Part shown: in pieces, positions 1 to 7,774 of the stretch
Layout: each line of letters starts with the position of its first letter
Position numbering within the stretch: the first letter of the stretch is position 1
Source: Flavobacterium sp. Root935
Lineage (GTDB): Bacteria; Bacteroidota; Bacteroidia; Flavobacteriales; Flavobacteriaceae
Length of the DNA stretch: 64,000 nucleotides
NCBI RefSeq assembly: GCF_001429295.1
Contig: NZ_LMJL01000012.1
Span: forward strand, 716,629-780,628
Direction: 5' to 3'
Made by a program: the position numbers and the translations under genes
The notes under the pieces: generated by a model
Seen by the model: the letters and a program-made list of their open reading frames with translations, nothing else
What the model was told of the DNA's origin: nothing
Databases searched by the model: none

Positions 1-30
1 TGTGATCAAACAAAAAACCAAATTTAATAA

Positions 31-690
31 ATGAAAAAACTCATTAAAGCCTTAACTTTTTCGCTTACAATTTTATCTAGCATTTTATCTTTTAGCCAGG
101 CAAGAAATGAGAACCAACGTTACATTTTCTTTTTTCACAACAAATTTGTTCAAGAAAATCCCTTAAACGCAGCTCATCCTGAATATGGAAAAGCAGAATA
201 CAATGAGATTTTAGAATCATTCCGAAAAGATAATTTTATTGTTTTTAGTGAAAAAAGAAAGAAAAACACAAATTCTGCTGAGTACGCAGAAAAGATTGTT
301 AAACAGGTAAAAGCATTAATAAAAAAAGGCGTCTCTCCAAATCATATTACAGTAATTGGAACTTCACAAGGCGGTTATATTGCCCAATATGTTTCGACTT
401 ATCTCTCTAATCCAGATGTGAATTTTGTCTTTATTGGATTCTTTAGAGATTCTGATATTGAAGAAATTCCGGATATTAATTTCTGCGGTAATATTTTAAC
501 CATTTACGAAAAATCAGATATTTATGGCGTTTCAGCTGTCAAAAGAAAGGAAACTTCAAAACTCCAAGTAAATCACTCTAAAGAAATCGAATTGAATACC
601 AATCTTAAACATGGTTTTCTTTTTAAAGCTTTAGACGAATGGATCGTTCCAAGTAAAAAATGGGCAAATGGAAATTATGATTTGAATTAA
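31..690 (+). CDS. Secreted alpha/beta hydrolase-like protein
   Basis: The 219-residue product has an N-terminal signal peptide (basic start, hydrophobic core, likely cleavage near residue 24 after FSQA), so it should act outside the cytoplasm. Residues 110-116 read GTSQGGY, a nucleophile elbow with Ser112 as the expected catalytic serine. A late His in the segment LKHGF is a plausible triad member. The fold call follows from this motif and from the preceding beta-strand (HITVIG). The substrate cannot be read from the sequence. A hairpin terminator follows 14 bases after the stop codon, so it ends a transcript. Only 30 bases of upstream sequence lie in the window, so its promoter and any operon partner are unseen. 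Confidence 0.6.
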   Translation: MKKLIKALTFSLTILSSILSFSQARNENQRYIFFFHNKFVQENPLNAAHPEYGKAEYNEILESFRKDNFIVFSEKRKKNTNSAEYAEKIVKQVKALIKKGVSPNHITVIGTSQGGYIAQYVSTYLSNPDVNFVFIGFFRDSDIEEIPDINFCGNILTIYEKSDIYGVSAVKRKETSKLQVNHSKEIELNTNLKHGFLFKALDEWIVPSKKWANGNYDLN

Positions 691-703
691 AAAAAATGAT
701 ATT

Positions 704-740
704 AAGGCCTTCAAAAATCAAATTTATTGAAGGCTTTTTT
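704..740 (+). terminator. Rho-independent terminator
   Basis: The arms GCCTTCAA (707-714) and TTGAAGGC (727-734) form a perfect stem followed by six T. It ends the hydrolase transcript. The rest of the gap up to 1007 is AT-rich, with only the thioredoxin-gene promoter recognised. Confidence 0.8.
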
Positions 741-960
741 CATTGAAATCCGACGTTTTTTATGTCCTAAAATTGTTCTTCAATTTAAAAATTTCATCCA
801 TTTTTCAAATCTCATAAAATTCATTTAGAAAATTACACGATTTTAACCTCAACTATTACGTTTTCATTCACCTTTTTCTAACCCAAAATTGTTGTTTTGT
901 TACAAAATATACGACTCTTCAAATTTTGTTAATCTACATTTCGCTTTCAATTTGTTTGTT

Positions 961-968
961 TAACTTTG
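961..968 (+). promoter_or_regulatory. Bacteroidota -7 promoter element
   Basis: TAACTTTG matches the Bacteroidota -7 consensus TAnnTTTG, 39 bases before the thioredoxin-like start codon. No clear -33 TTG was found at the usual distance. Confidence 0.5.
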
Positions 969-1007
969 TGAATTCAGTACTTAATTTTAAAATAATTTAA
1001 TTTACAT

Positions 1008-1505
1008 ATGAAACAAATTGCCCTAATTGTAATTGCATTTATTACTTTTTCATGCTCACAAGCTCAGAAAACTAGTTTTTCTAAAGAAGCTTTATCCGAG
1101 AAATTATTAGGAACAGACAATAGTCAGACTACATTTAAAAACATTCTGAAAAAATATAAAGGAAAAACTTTAGTTATTGAAGTTTGGGCTTCTTGGTGTG
1201 GGGACTGTGTAAAAGCAATGCCAAAACTAAAAGAATTACAAGCTAATAATCCTGATGTTTCTTACTTATTCATTTCGGCTGATAAAACTGCTGATAAATG
1301 GAAAGCTGGAATCGAAAAACACGAATTAAACAAAGGCGATCATTATATGATGAATGATGGCATGAAAGGTCTTTTTGGAAAAGCCATTGATTTAGATTGG
1401 ATTCCGAGATATATTGTTGTGGATAAAACAGGAAAAATTGTGCTTTATCGCGCTATAGAAACTGATTTCGCTAAAATAGACGAAACTTTAAAAGGATTGA
1501 AATAA
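1008..1505 (+). CDS. Thioredoxin-like (TlpA/ResA-type) exported protein
   Basis: The 165-residue protein starts with a signal sequence ending in FSCSQAQ. This could be a lipoprotein signal (Cys16, atypical lipobox) or a type I site after SQA. The active site WCGDC is at residues 63-67 (Cys64 and Cys67) in a typical thioredoxin context (VIEVWASWCGDCVKAMPKL). The cis-proline region (DWIPRYIVVDKTG) is also present. TlpA/ResA relatives reduce disulfides in exported proteins or take part in cytochrome maturation. The CGDC dipeptide is not typical of a named subfamily, so the partner is unknown. It stands alone with its own promoter. Confidence 0.8.
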   Translation: MKQIALIVIAFITFSCSQAQKTSFSKEALSEKLLGTDNSQTTFKNILKKYKGKTLVIEVWASWCGDCVKAMPKLKELQANNPDVSYLFISADKTADKWKAGIEKHELNKGDHYMMNDGMKGLFGKAIDLDWIPRYIVVDKTGKIVLYRAIETDFAKIDETLKGLK

Positions 1506-1603
1506 TTTTCAATAACAATGTCAATTCAAAAATCAATTTCAATTTTTTCTTTGACCTTACTTCATAAAACAAAAAACAAATAAAATAATATAAAACTACC
1601 AAA

Positions 1604-2356
1604 ATGAGAAAATCGATTGTTGCAGGAAACTGGAAAATGCATAAAAATGCTGCTCAAACTGAAGAATTATTAAACGAGTTAATTGCTAAAATTCCAGCTA
1701 AAACAAATGCACAAGTTATTGTAGCTCCCACATTTGTAAACTTACAAGCTGCCGCTGCAAAATTAAAAAATACAACTATCGGAGTTTCCGCTCAAAACGT
1801 TCACCAAGCTGAAGGCGGTGCTTTTACAGGAGAAATTTCTGCAGATATGTTAACAAGCATTGGAGTTAATACAGTTATCTTAGGTCACTCTGAGCGTAGA
1901 GCTATTTTCCACGAAACTGATGCTTTAATCGCAAATAAAGTTGATACAGCTTTAAAACATGACATGACAGTTATTTTCTGTTTTGGAGAAGAATTAAAAG
2001 ATCGTCAATCTGATAATCATTTCAATATTGTTGAAAATCAATTACGTGACGGATTATTCCATATCGCAAAAGAATCTTGGGAAAAAGTTGTTCTAGCTTA
2101 TGAGCCAGTTTGGGCTATTGGAACTGGAGAAACTGCTTCGCCTGAACAAGCGCAGGAAATGCACGAATTCATTAGAGAGACTATTCGTAAAGCTTTTGGA
2201 GCTGAAATCGCTGATGAAGTTTCTATTTTATACGGTGGTTCTGTTAAACCGGAAAACGCTAAAGAAATCTTTGGTAAACCAGACGTAGATGGTGGTTTAA
2301 TTGGTGGTGCTGCTTTAAAAGCTGATGACTTTTTAGCAATTGTTACTGCTATCTAA
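1604..2356 (+). CDS. tpiA: Triosephosphate isomerase
   Basis: This glycolytic enzyme interconverts dihydroxyacetone phosphate and glyceraldehyde 3-phosphate in the cytoplasm. The 250-residue length is normal. Visible signatures are the N-terminal AGNWKMHKN with the catalytic lysine, HSERR with the catalytic histidine, the family pattern YEPVWAIGTG with the catalytic glutamate and flexible loop, and the phosphate-binding ends YGGSVKP and GLIGGAAL. It is full-length with no anomalies. A strong terminator follows, so it is probably transcribed alone or with the thioredoxin gene 98 bases upstream. Confidence 0.97.
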   Translation: MRKSIVAGNWKMHKNAAQTEELLNELIAKIPAKTNAQVIVAPTFVNLQAAAAKLKNTTIGVSAQNVHQAEGGAFTGEISADMLTSIGVNTVILGHSERRAIFHETDALIANKVDTALKHDMTVIFCFGEELKDRQSDNHFNIVENQLRDGLFHIAKESWEKVVLAYEPVWAIGTGETASPEQAQEMHEFIRETIRKAFGAEIADEVSILYGGSVKPENAKEIFGKPDVDGGLIGGAALKADDFLAIVTAI

Positions 2357-2395
2357 TTTTAGATTTTAAATTTTAGATTTTAGATTTTAGATTTA
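2357..2395 (+). repeat. Short tandem TTTTAGATTT-type repeat
   Basis: Right after the tpiA stop codon the unit TTTAGATT/TTTAAATT is repeated about five times. It is low-complexity and AT-rich, with no coding potential. It probably arose by slippage. Confidence 0.6.
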
Positions 2396-2401
2396 TACTT
2401 A

Positions 2402-2434
2402 CAAAAACCATTCGCGATGCGAATGGTTTTTTCG
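2402..2434 (+). terminator. Rho-independent terminator after tpiA
   Basis: AAAACCATTCGC and GCGAATGGTTTT pair perfectly around a GAT loop and run into a T tract. Confidence 0.88.
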
Positions 2435-2463
2435 TATTGGGATTTGGAATTTGGCTTTTTTAA

Positions 2464-2494
2464 ATTGAATTTTATAATTTAAGAATTACCTTTG
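2464..2494 (+). promoter_or_regulatory. Promoter of prmA-clpS
   Basis: TACCTTTG at 2487-2494 fits the -7 consensus TAnnTTTG, and TTG at 2464-2466 lies 20 bases upstream as a -33 element. The start codon is only 14 bases further on, so the leader is very short. Confidence 0.7.
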
Positions 2495-2508
2495 CAAAAA
2501 AATTATTT

Positions 2509-3342
2509 ATGTCGAATATATATTTAGGATATCATTTTACGATTGAGCCAAAAGAACTTGGTTCGGAGATTTTAGTTGCTGAGTTGGGCGAAAAAGCGTT
2601 TGAAAGTTTTACAGAAACAGAAAACGGGATTTCGGCTTTTGTGAAGAAAGATTTATGGGACGAAAATATTCTAGACGATATTTATATTTTACAATCTGAA
2701 GAGTTTAAAATCGAATATACTGTTGAAGAAATAGATCAGGTAAACTGGAATGAAGAATGGGAAAAGAATTTTGAACCTATTGATGTTGACGGAAAATGCC
2801 ATGTTCGCGCTCCTTTTCACCCAAAAACTAATGCCGAATTTGATATTGTAATAGAACCAAAAATGAGTTTTGGAACTGGTCATCATGAAACGACACACAT
2901 GATGATTCAGCATTTACTGGAAATGGATGTTAAAGGTCTTAAAACTTTAGACATGGGCTGCGGAACAGCAATTTTAGCAATCTTGGCTGAAATGAAAGGT
3001 GCTGAACCAATAGACGCAATTGATATTGACAATTGGTGTTATTTGAATTCTATTGAAAATGCAGAACGCAATAATTGTAAACATATCAGCGTTTATGAGG
3101 GCGATGCAGCTTTATTGGCAGGCAAAAAATATGATTTAATTATTGCAAACATCAATAGAAATATTTTATTGAATGACATGCAGGCTTATGTTGATTGTTT
3201 GAACCCAAAAGGAATTATACTTTTTAGCGGTTTCTATGAAGAAGATATTCCGTTTATCGATGCTTCATGCGTTGAAAAAGGATTGACTTATGTTAAAAAG
3301 TTTCAAAGAAACAACTGGGTATCATTAAAATACGTAAATTAG
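2509..3342 (+). CDS. prmA: Ribosomal protein L11 methyltransferase
   Basis: PrmA transfers methyl groups from S-adenosylmethionine to lysines and the N terminus of ribosomal protein L11. The 277-residue protein has the typical N-terminal substrate-recognition domain (about residues 1-110), the segment EPKMSFGTGHHETT that precedes the methyltransferase domain, SAM motif I (DMGCGTAILAILAEMKGA) and the motif IIANINRNIL, which matches the family ANI pattern. The ATG was chosen because a good -7 promoter ends 14 bases before it. clpS follows 37 bases downstream in the same direction and is likely co-transcribed. Confidence 0.95.
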   Translation: MSNIYLGYHFTIEPKELGSEILVAELGEKAFESFTETENGISAFVKKDLWDENILDDIYILQSEEFKIEYTVEEIDQVNWNEEWEKNFEPIDVDGKCHVRAPFHPKTNAEFDIVIEPKMSFGTGHHETTHMMIQHLLEMDVKGLKTLDMGCGTAILAILAEMKGAEPIDAIDIDNWCYLNSIENAERNNCKHISVYEGDAALLAGKKYDLIIANINRNILLNDMQAYVDCLNPKGIILFSGFYEEDIPFIDASCVEKGLTYVKKFQRNNWVSLKYVN

Positions 3343-3379
3343 ATATTAGTAATTACCTCAGTACAAAAACTTAAAAAAA

Positions 3380-3655
3380 ATGAGTACTAAAGAAAAAGTT
3401 AGAGAAAGAATTCGCGAGAAAGAAGCAACGGGTTTCAATAACGAAATTATAGTTTACAATGACGATGTAAACACTTTTGACCACGTAATTGATACTCTTA
3501 TGCGTGTATGCAGCCATACGGCTGAACAAGCTGAGCAATGCTCTTTAATTGTACATTACAACGGAAAATGCACTGTAAAAACAGGGCCAATAGACAAATT
3601 AAAACCTCAATGTACACAACTTTTAGAAGCGGGACTTAGCGCTGAAATCGTTTAG
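3380..3655 (+). CDS. clpS: ATP-dependent Clp protease adaptor ClpS
   Basis: ClpS is a small cytoplasmic adaptor that binds N-degron substrates and delivers them to ClpAP/ClpCP. The 91-residue product carries the core signature VYNDDVNTFDHVIDTLMRV, with the Asn-Asp residues that line the N-degron pocket, followed by a helix and HYNGKCTVKTG. The length is normal for the compact bacterial form. It lies 37 bases after prmA, so the two probably share a promoter, and a strong terminator follows directly. Confidence 0.95.
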   Translation: MSTKEKVRERIREKEATGFNNEIIVYNDDVNTFDHVIDTLMRVCSHTAEQAEQCSLIVHYNGKCTVKTGPIDKLKPQCTQLLEAGLSAEIV

Positions 3656-3668
3656 TTGAAAATATTTT

Positions 3669-3719
3669 AAAAAACATTCTATTTTATTCTATATTTGAAT
3701 TAAATAGAATGTTTTTTTT
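3669..3719 (+). terminator. Terminator hairpin ending next to a start codon
   Basis: AAAACATTCTATTT (3671-3684) and AAATAGAATGTTTT (3702-3715) pair perfectly over 14 bp and run into a T tract that ends at the ATG of the next gene (3720). It should end the prmA-clpS transcript. Its position also implies that the next gene needs either read-through or a promoter within this structure. Confidence 0.8.
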
Positions 3720-5003
3720 ATGGAGGAATATGGAAAGATATTGATTATTGCAATGCCTATTTTTTTGACCTTGATTATCATCGAAAAAATATACGGTATT
3801 TATGTAAAAAACGACACCGCTCCTCTTATAGACAGTGTATCAAGCATAAGTTCTGGAATAACCAATTCTGTCAAAGATGTTTTGGGTCTCAGTATTACTT
3901 TTCTGTCTTACGAATGGCTGGTTTCTAAAATTGCATTACAGCATTTAGAAGCAAATGTCCTCTCCTATTTCATTGCTTTTTTTGTTATTGATTTTTACGG
4001 ATATTGGAGCCATCGACTAGCACATCAAATTAACTTTCTTTGGAACAAACACGCCATTCATCACAGTAGTGAAGAGTTTAATCTTGCGTGTGCGCTTCGT
4101 CAGCCTATTGCCAGCTTGGTTAATTTATTTACGTTCTTATTGATTCCCGCAGCTCTTTTGGGAGTTCCAGCTTCTGTAATTGCAATAACACTTCCTATTC
4201 ATTTGTTTTTACAATTTTGGTACCATACCAAACACATTAAAAAAATGGGATTTATTGAACAAATTCTAGTAACTCCTTCACATCATCGTGTACACCATGC
4301 GATTAATCCAGAATATTTAGACAAGAATCATTCGCAGATTTTTATTTTCTGGGATAAACTTTTTGGCACTTTCCAGGAAGAATTAGACGATGTTCCCCCA
4401 GTTTTTGGAATCACCAGACCTGCTAATACTTGGAATCCTATTAAGATTAATTTCCAGCATTTAAGCTTATTAGTAAAAGATGCCTGGCGAGCTCCTAAAT
4501 GGAAAGACAAATTAACGATCTGGTTTAAACCAACTGGCTGGCGTCCGGAAAACTTTGAAGAAAAATATCCCGTAAACAAAATTGAAAATGTTTTTGATTT
4601 TGAAAAATACGGAACACAAAACTCTCAAAGATTAATCTACTGGTCTGTAATTCAAGTTTTAATCACTTTATTATTTGTAAGCTATTTATTTGAAAACATT
4701 GCCATAATTGGCTTACCGAATATCTTTATTTATGGCTTTTTTATTTTTGTTACGATCTACAGTTACTCAGAATTAATGGATAAAAGCAGATTTTCTATTT
4801 TATGGGAAAGTTTGAGATTGATAACAGTAATTGGTATTGTGGCTTACTTTGGAGATTGGTTTGGCTTAAATCGTGTAATTCCGATTAGTAATTATGTTAT
4901 TTTTACATACTTAATATTCTCTCTTTTGGTGACAATCTATTTTGTCAATATTGAATTTAAGAACAAACCAAAACCATATATCAATCATAATCCCCTATTA
5001 TGA
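3720..5003 (+). CDS. Alkylglycerol monooxygenase-like membrane hydroxylase
   Basis: This is a 427-residue integral-membrane protein of the fatty-acid hydroxylase/sterol desaturase superfamily with a di-iron His cluster: HRLAH (about residues 98-102), HHSSEE (from about 113) and SHHRVHH (about 187-193). Several stretches resemble eukaryotic alkylglycerol monooxygenase (AGMO/TMEM195): ALRQ after the second His box, TPSHHRVHH, FWDKLFGTF, a T-P-N-T-x-x-PIK segment and FKPTGWRP, plus extra C-terminal membrane segments (about 300-420). AGMO oxidises the ether bond of alkylglycerols. The stop overlaps the start of the next gene by four bases. The substrate assignment is inferred; generic annotation would be sterol desaturase family protein. 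Confidence 0.8.
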   Translation: MEEYGKILIIAMPIFLTLIIIEKIYGIYVKNDTAPLIDSVSSISSGITNSVKDVLGLSITFLSYEWLVSKIALQHLEANVLSYFIAFFVIDFYGYWSHRLAHQINFLWNKHAIHHSSEEFNLACALRQPIASLVNLFTFLLIPAALLGVPASVIAITLPIHLFLQFWYHTKHIKKMGFIEQILVTPSHHRVHHAINPEYLDKNHSQIFIFWDKLFGTFQEELDDVPPVFGITRPANTWNPIKINFQHLSLLVKDAWRAPKWKDKLTIWFKPTGWRPENFEEKYPVNKIENVFDFEKYGTQNSQRLIYWSVIQVLITLLFVSYLFENIAIIGLPNIFIYGFFIFVTIYSYSELMDKSRFSILWESLRLITVIGIVAYFGDWFGLNRVIPISNYVIFTYLIFSLLVTIYFVNIEFKNKPKPYINHNPLL

Positions 5004-5680
5004 GAAACTCTTATTTTTACAAAATTTATGTAGCGTTCAGTATACTATACCTGATTATTCTGGTATCTGGTTACGAGCGATTCGATCTGTTTTTAAAACC
5101 CATATTAATACCAATTATTGGGTTTGGTGTTTATTTTTTTAGAAAATTTCCAACTAAAAATACCTTATTAAGCGCACTTGTATTTTCTTGGATTGGAGAC
5201 GTTATTCTGTTATTTACAGATCTTGGTGAAATATATTTCATATTGGGTTTAGTATCTTTTTTGACAGCCCATATTATCTATTGCATATTGTTTAATAAAC
5301 TGAATAAGATTAGAAAAAAGCAGAACAGATCACTTTTTATTTTTGGAAGCATTTTAATTGCTTTATATTTAATTGGCATGGTTTCTTTTTTAATGCCATT
5401 TTTAGGAGATTTAAAAATTCCTGTTACAATTTATGCATCAATTATTTCTATTATGCTTTTATTTGCCTTTAACGGATTTTTAGTTTGGGAAAAACCTGGT
5501 AATTTACTCGTTTTTTTAGGAGCATTTTTCTTCATTATATCGGATAGTATTTTGGCGATAAACAAATTTTATGCTCCAATTCCGAAAAGCTCATTTTTTA
5601 TTATGCTGACTTATCTTCTGGCACAATATCTGATTGTAATTGGTATTTTAAAACTAAACCGCAAAAAAGTAGAAGAATAA
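5000..5680 (+). CDS. YhhN/TMEM86-family lysoplasmalogenase-like protein
   Basis: This 226-residue protein has about seven to eight hydrophobic segments. Motifs of the YhhN (TMEM86) family are visible: SWIGDVILLF near residue 63 and GAFFFIISDSILAINKF near 175, which carry the conserved Asp residues of this fold. Animal TMEM86 proteins hydrolyse the vinyl-ether bond of lysoplasmalogens. The start codon overlaps the AGMO-like stop (ATGA), so translation is coupled. The pairing supports a joint role in ether-lipid turnover, although Bacteroidota plasmalogen content was not assessed here. Confidence 0.8.
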   Translation: MRNSYFYKIYVAFSILYLIILVSGYERFDLFLKPILIPIIGFGVYFFRKFPTKNTLLSALVFSWIGDVILLFTDLGEIYFILGLVSFLTAHIIYCILFNKLNKIRKKQNRSLFIFGSILIALYLIGMVSFLMPFLGDLKIPVTIYASIISIMLLFAFNGFLVWEKPGNLLVFLGAFFFIISDSILAINKFYAPIPKSSFFIMLTYLLAQYLIVIGILKLNRKKVEE

Positions 5681-5744
5681 TTTTTGAGTGTTCAAAACTG
5701 TATTTGGAATACTGAAACTAACTGTTATTACAATATTATAACCC

Positions 5745-6191
5745 ATGAAAAAAATAACCCTTTTTATTGTTTTATTAATCACTGCAACTTCTTGCGTGAG
5801 TACAAAATCAACCTTAAAAAATGTAGACGACAACGCGCCTGATTTGATTTTGAAGAAAGACAATACTTTCCTTATCACTCAATTTGCTAAAGACAAAAAA
5901 TACGGTTACGATCCTGATTATCCAATTAATATATTTTTTCAAAATACTAATAGCGAAACTCTTAATGAATCTCGTTTCCTTAATGCTCTGGCGGGGCCAA
6001 GCGGTGAAAAAATTACTTATACAAAATTAGAAACCTGTTGTCCGTTTCCAACCAAAAGAAGTAATATGGGCGCTGGTTTTTTAAATGTTTACGAATTGAA
6101 ATGGGAAGGACAGAAAAAGCCAATTAAGCTTTATTTGAATGTTTATGAAAAAGGAATTTTAATGGTTCCGATGGGATTGAGACTGAAGTAA
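5745..6191 (+). CDS. Predicted lipoprotein of unknown function
   Basis: This 148-residue protein has a lipoprotein signal peptide ending in TATSC (Cys17). The mature part contains the segments PINIFFQNTNSETLNESRFLNAL and KLETCCPFPTKRSNMGAGFLNVYEL, with a Cys-Cys pair. From memory, similar flavobacterial proteins are sometimes labelled 2-dehydro-3-deoxyphosphooctonate aldolase, probably because they lie near kdsA. Nothing in this sequence resembles an aldolase. It sits between a membrane-lipid gene pair and kdsA. Its role is unknown. Confidence 0.7.
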   Translation: MKKITLFIVLLITATSCVSTKSTLKNVDDNAPDLILKKDNTFLITQFAKDKKYGYDPDYPINIFFQNTNSETLNESRFLNALAGPSGEKITYTKLETCCPFPTKRSNMGAGFLNVYELKWEGQKKPIKLYLNVYEKGILMVPMGLRLK

Positions 6192-6202
6192 GAAAGTTCG
6201 TT

Positions 6203-6649
6203 ATGATCAAAACAAAATCTGTTTTTATATTTTTTTTTATTTTATGTATAAGTCTTTTTCCTTACCATATTACTATTCTCTGTATTAATTCTGATTTATT
6301 ATCACCTATCGTTCCTGGCTGGAAGACCAATATTATTCCAGCTGAAATCGTTTCTAATTTCATTAAGTTTCTTGGTCTTCTGGTAACTGTAATTTGTTAT
6401 TGGAAACTTTCTAAAATTTATGATGAAATAAGATTTAAGAGCTTTGTAATTCATTTTTTACTTACAATTCCTACTGTCTTTATTGGAAAAATCAGTCTTT
6501 TCGAACTCCTTCCAATAAGTTCAAATTCTGAAAATTTTATCAATCGCATTAGTATTATCGTTTTTATAAACATTTGTCTAAATATTTTATTTTTTACTAG
6601 TCAAATTATTTTTTGGAGATTTTATATTAAATCAAAAAGAAAAGTTTAA
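6203..6649 (+). CDS. Small integral membrane protein, unknown
   Basis: The 148-residue product has four strongly hydrophobic segments (about residues 5-25, 48-65, 78-98 and 115-140) separated by short charged loops. No enzymatic motif is visible. It starts 11 bases after the lipoprotein gene and is probably co-transcribed with it. The family was not recognised. Confidence 0.6.
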   Translation: MIKTKSVFIFFFILCISLFPYHITILCINSDLLSPIVPGWKTNIIPAEIVSNFIKFLGLLVTVICYWKLSKIYDEIRFKSFVIHFLLTIPTVFIGKISLFELLPISSNSENFINRISIIVFINICLNILFFTSQIIFWRFYIKSKRKV

Positions 6650-6721
6650 AAAAATCCAGCTCGATTAAATTAGAAAATTCAAACCCAGTAAATTAACTTA
6701 AATTTTATTAATACCACTAAA

Positions 6722-6868
6722 CTAGCCCTGATAGAAGCGGAAATCCTTTTTTGAGAAAGCCTGTTTTTTCTGGTTGCTGCAGAGCGACCAACGGAAGCTC
6801 CTGCAGTAACCAAGAAAAAAAGGATTGCGATAAAAAGATTGAAGCGGATAGCAGGATTGGCTTCATAA
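6722..6868 (+). ncRNA. Dispersed hairpin repeat, possible Flavo-1-type RNA (copy 1)
   Basis: The element begins CTAGCCCTGATAG and ends near GAAGCGGATAGCAGGA. Inside, AATCCTTTTTT pairs with AAAAAAAGGATT, and an inner stem CTGGTTGCTGCAG pairs with CTGCAGTAACCAAG. The flanking motifs recur at 33142-33215 around a different inner hairpin. Conserved ends around a variable hairpin are what I recall of a common flavobacterial intergenic element and perhaps of the Flavo-1 RNA family. The Rfam identity is from memory and unverified. Confidence 0.5.
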
Positions 6869-6908
6869 AATAATCTTAAATCTTCATCTGGTATTCATAA
6901 ATCATGAC

Positions 6909-6916
6909 TACCTTTG
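6909..6916 (+). promoter_or_regulatory. -7 element of kdsA that decides its start
   Basis: TACCTTTG is followed by CA, exactly as before prmA. It lies between an upstream in-frame ATG (6904) and the ATG at 6937, so the 6904 codon would not be in the mRNA. Confidence 0.65.
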
Positions 6917-6936
6917 CACTGTCAAAAAATCATATT

Positions 6937-7755
6937 ATGAATTTACAACATATTCCACAAATTAAGCATACTGACAGCGGAAACTTCTTTTTATTGGCGG
7001 GACCTTGCGCTATCGAAGGAGAAGAAATGGCTCTTAGAATTGCTGAAAAATTAGTTGGTATTACCGACAAACTTCAGATTCCCTATGTTTTCAAGGGATC
7101 TTTTAAAAAAGCAAACCGTTCTAGAATTGATAGTTTTTCTGGAATTGGTGACGAAAAAGCTTTAAAAATTTTAAGAAAAGTTTCTGAAACTTTCCATGTT
7201 CCAACTGTTACTGATATTCATACTAACGAAGATGCTGACATGGCTGCACAATATGTAGATGTTTTGCAGATTCCAGCTTTCTTGGTGCGTCAGACTGATC
7301 TTGTAGTTGCTGCTGCAAATACTGGAAAAGTAGTTAACTTAAAAAAAGGACAATTTATGAGTCCTGAGAGCATGAAACATGCTGTACAAAAAGTATTAGA
7401 CTGTAATAATGAAAATGTTATGGTTACAGATCGTGGTACTATGTTTGGTTATCAAGACATGATTGTTGATTTTAGAGGTATTCCTACTATGCAACAATAT
7501 GCTTCTACGGTTCTAGATGTAACGCATTCTTTACAACAGCCAAATCAAACTGCTGGTGTTACAGGAGGAAGACCTGATATGATTGAAACTGTTGCTAAAG
7601 CTGGTATTGCAGTTGGAGTTGACGGAATTTTTATCGAAACACATTTTGATCCGGCAAATGCAAAAAGCGATGGTGCTAATATGCTTCATTTGGACTATTT
7701 TGAAGGTTTAATGAACAAATTGGTAGCTATTAGAAAAACAGTTAACACATTTTAA
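6937..7755 (+). CDS. kdsA: 3-deoxy-8-phosphooctulonate (KDO-8-P) synthase
   Basis: KdsA condenses phosphoenolpyruvate with arabinose 5-phosphate to make KDO 8-phosphate for the lipid A inner core. Visible signatures are LLAGPCAIEGEEMALRIAEKL at the N terminus, FKGSFKKANRS (substrate binding), TDIHTNEDA, FLVRQTDLV, MVTDRGTMFGYQDMIVDF, the segment VTGGRPDMIETVAKAGIAVG and the C-terminal HFDPANAKSDGANML. From this start the protein has 272 residues, the usual length. The ATG at 6937 was preferred to the one at 6904 because the -7 element lies between them. An OMP-like gene follows 19 bases downstream. Confidence 0.95.
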   Translation: MNLQHIPQIKHTDSGNFFLLAGPCAIEGEEMALRIAEKLVGITDKLQIPYVFKGSFKKANRSRIDSFSGIGDEKALKILRKVSETFHVPTVTDIHTNEDADMAAQYVDVLQIPAFLVRQTDLVVAAANTGKVVNLKKGQFMSPESMKHAVQKVLDCNNENVMVTDRGTMFGYQDMIVDFRGIPTMQQYASTVLDVTHSLQQPNQTAGVTGGRPDMIETVAKAGIAVGVDGIFIETHFDPANAKSDGANMLHLDYFEGLMNKLVAIRKTVNTF

Positions 7756-7774
7756 TTTATAATACTTAAGTTCT

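Noticed and set aside
2357..2395. Possible regulatory iterons after tpiA
   Set aside because: The short AT-rich units are irregular and typical of slippage; no gene start is close enough.
5745..6191. Label as a 2-dehydro-3-deoxyphosphooctonate aldolase
   Set aside because: The sequence is a small lipoprotein without any aldolase motif; the true kdsA lies downstream.
6722..6868. CRISPR or tRNA-like structure
   Set aside because: There is a single hairpin unit with no regular spacers and no cloverleaf; the dispersed-repeat reading fits better.
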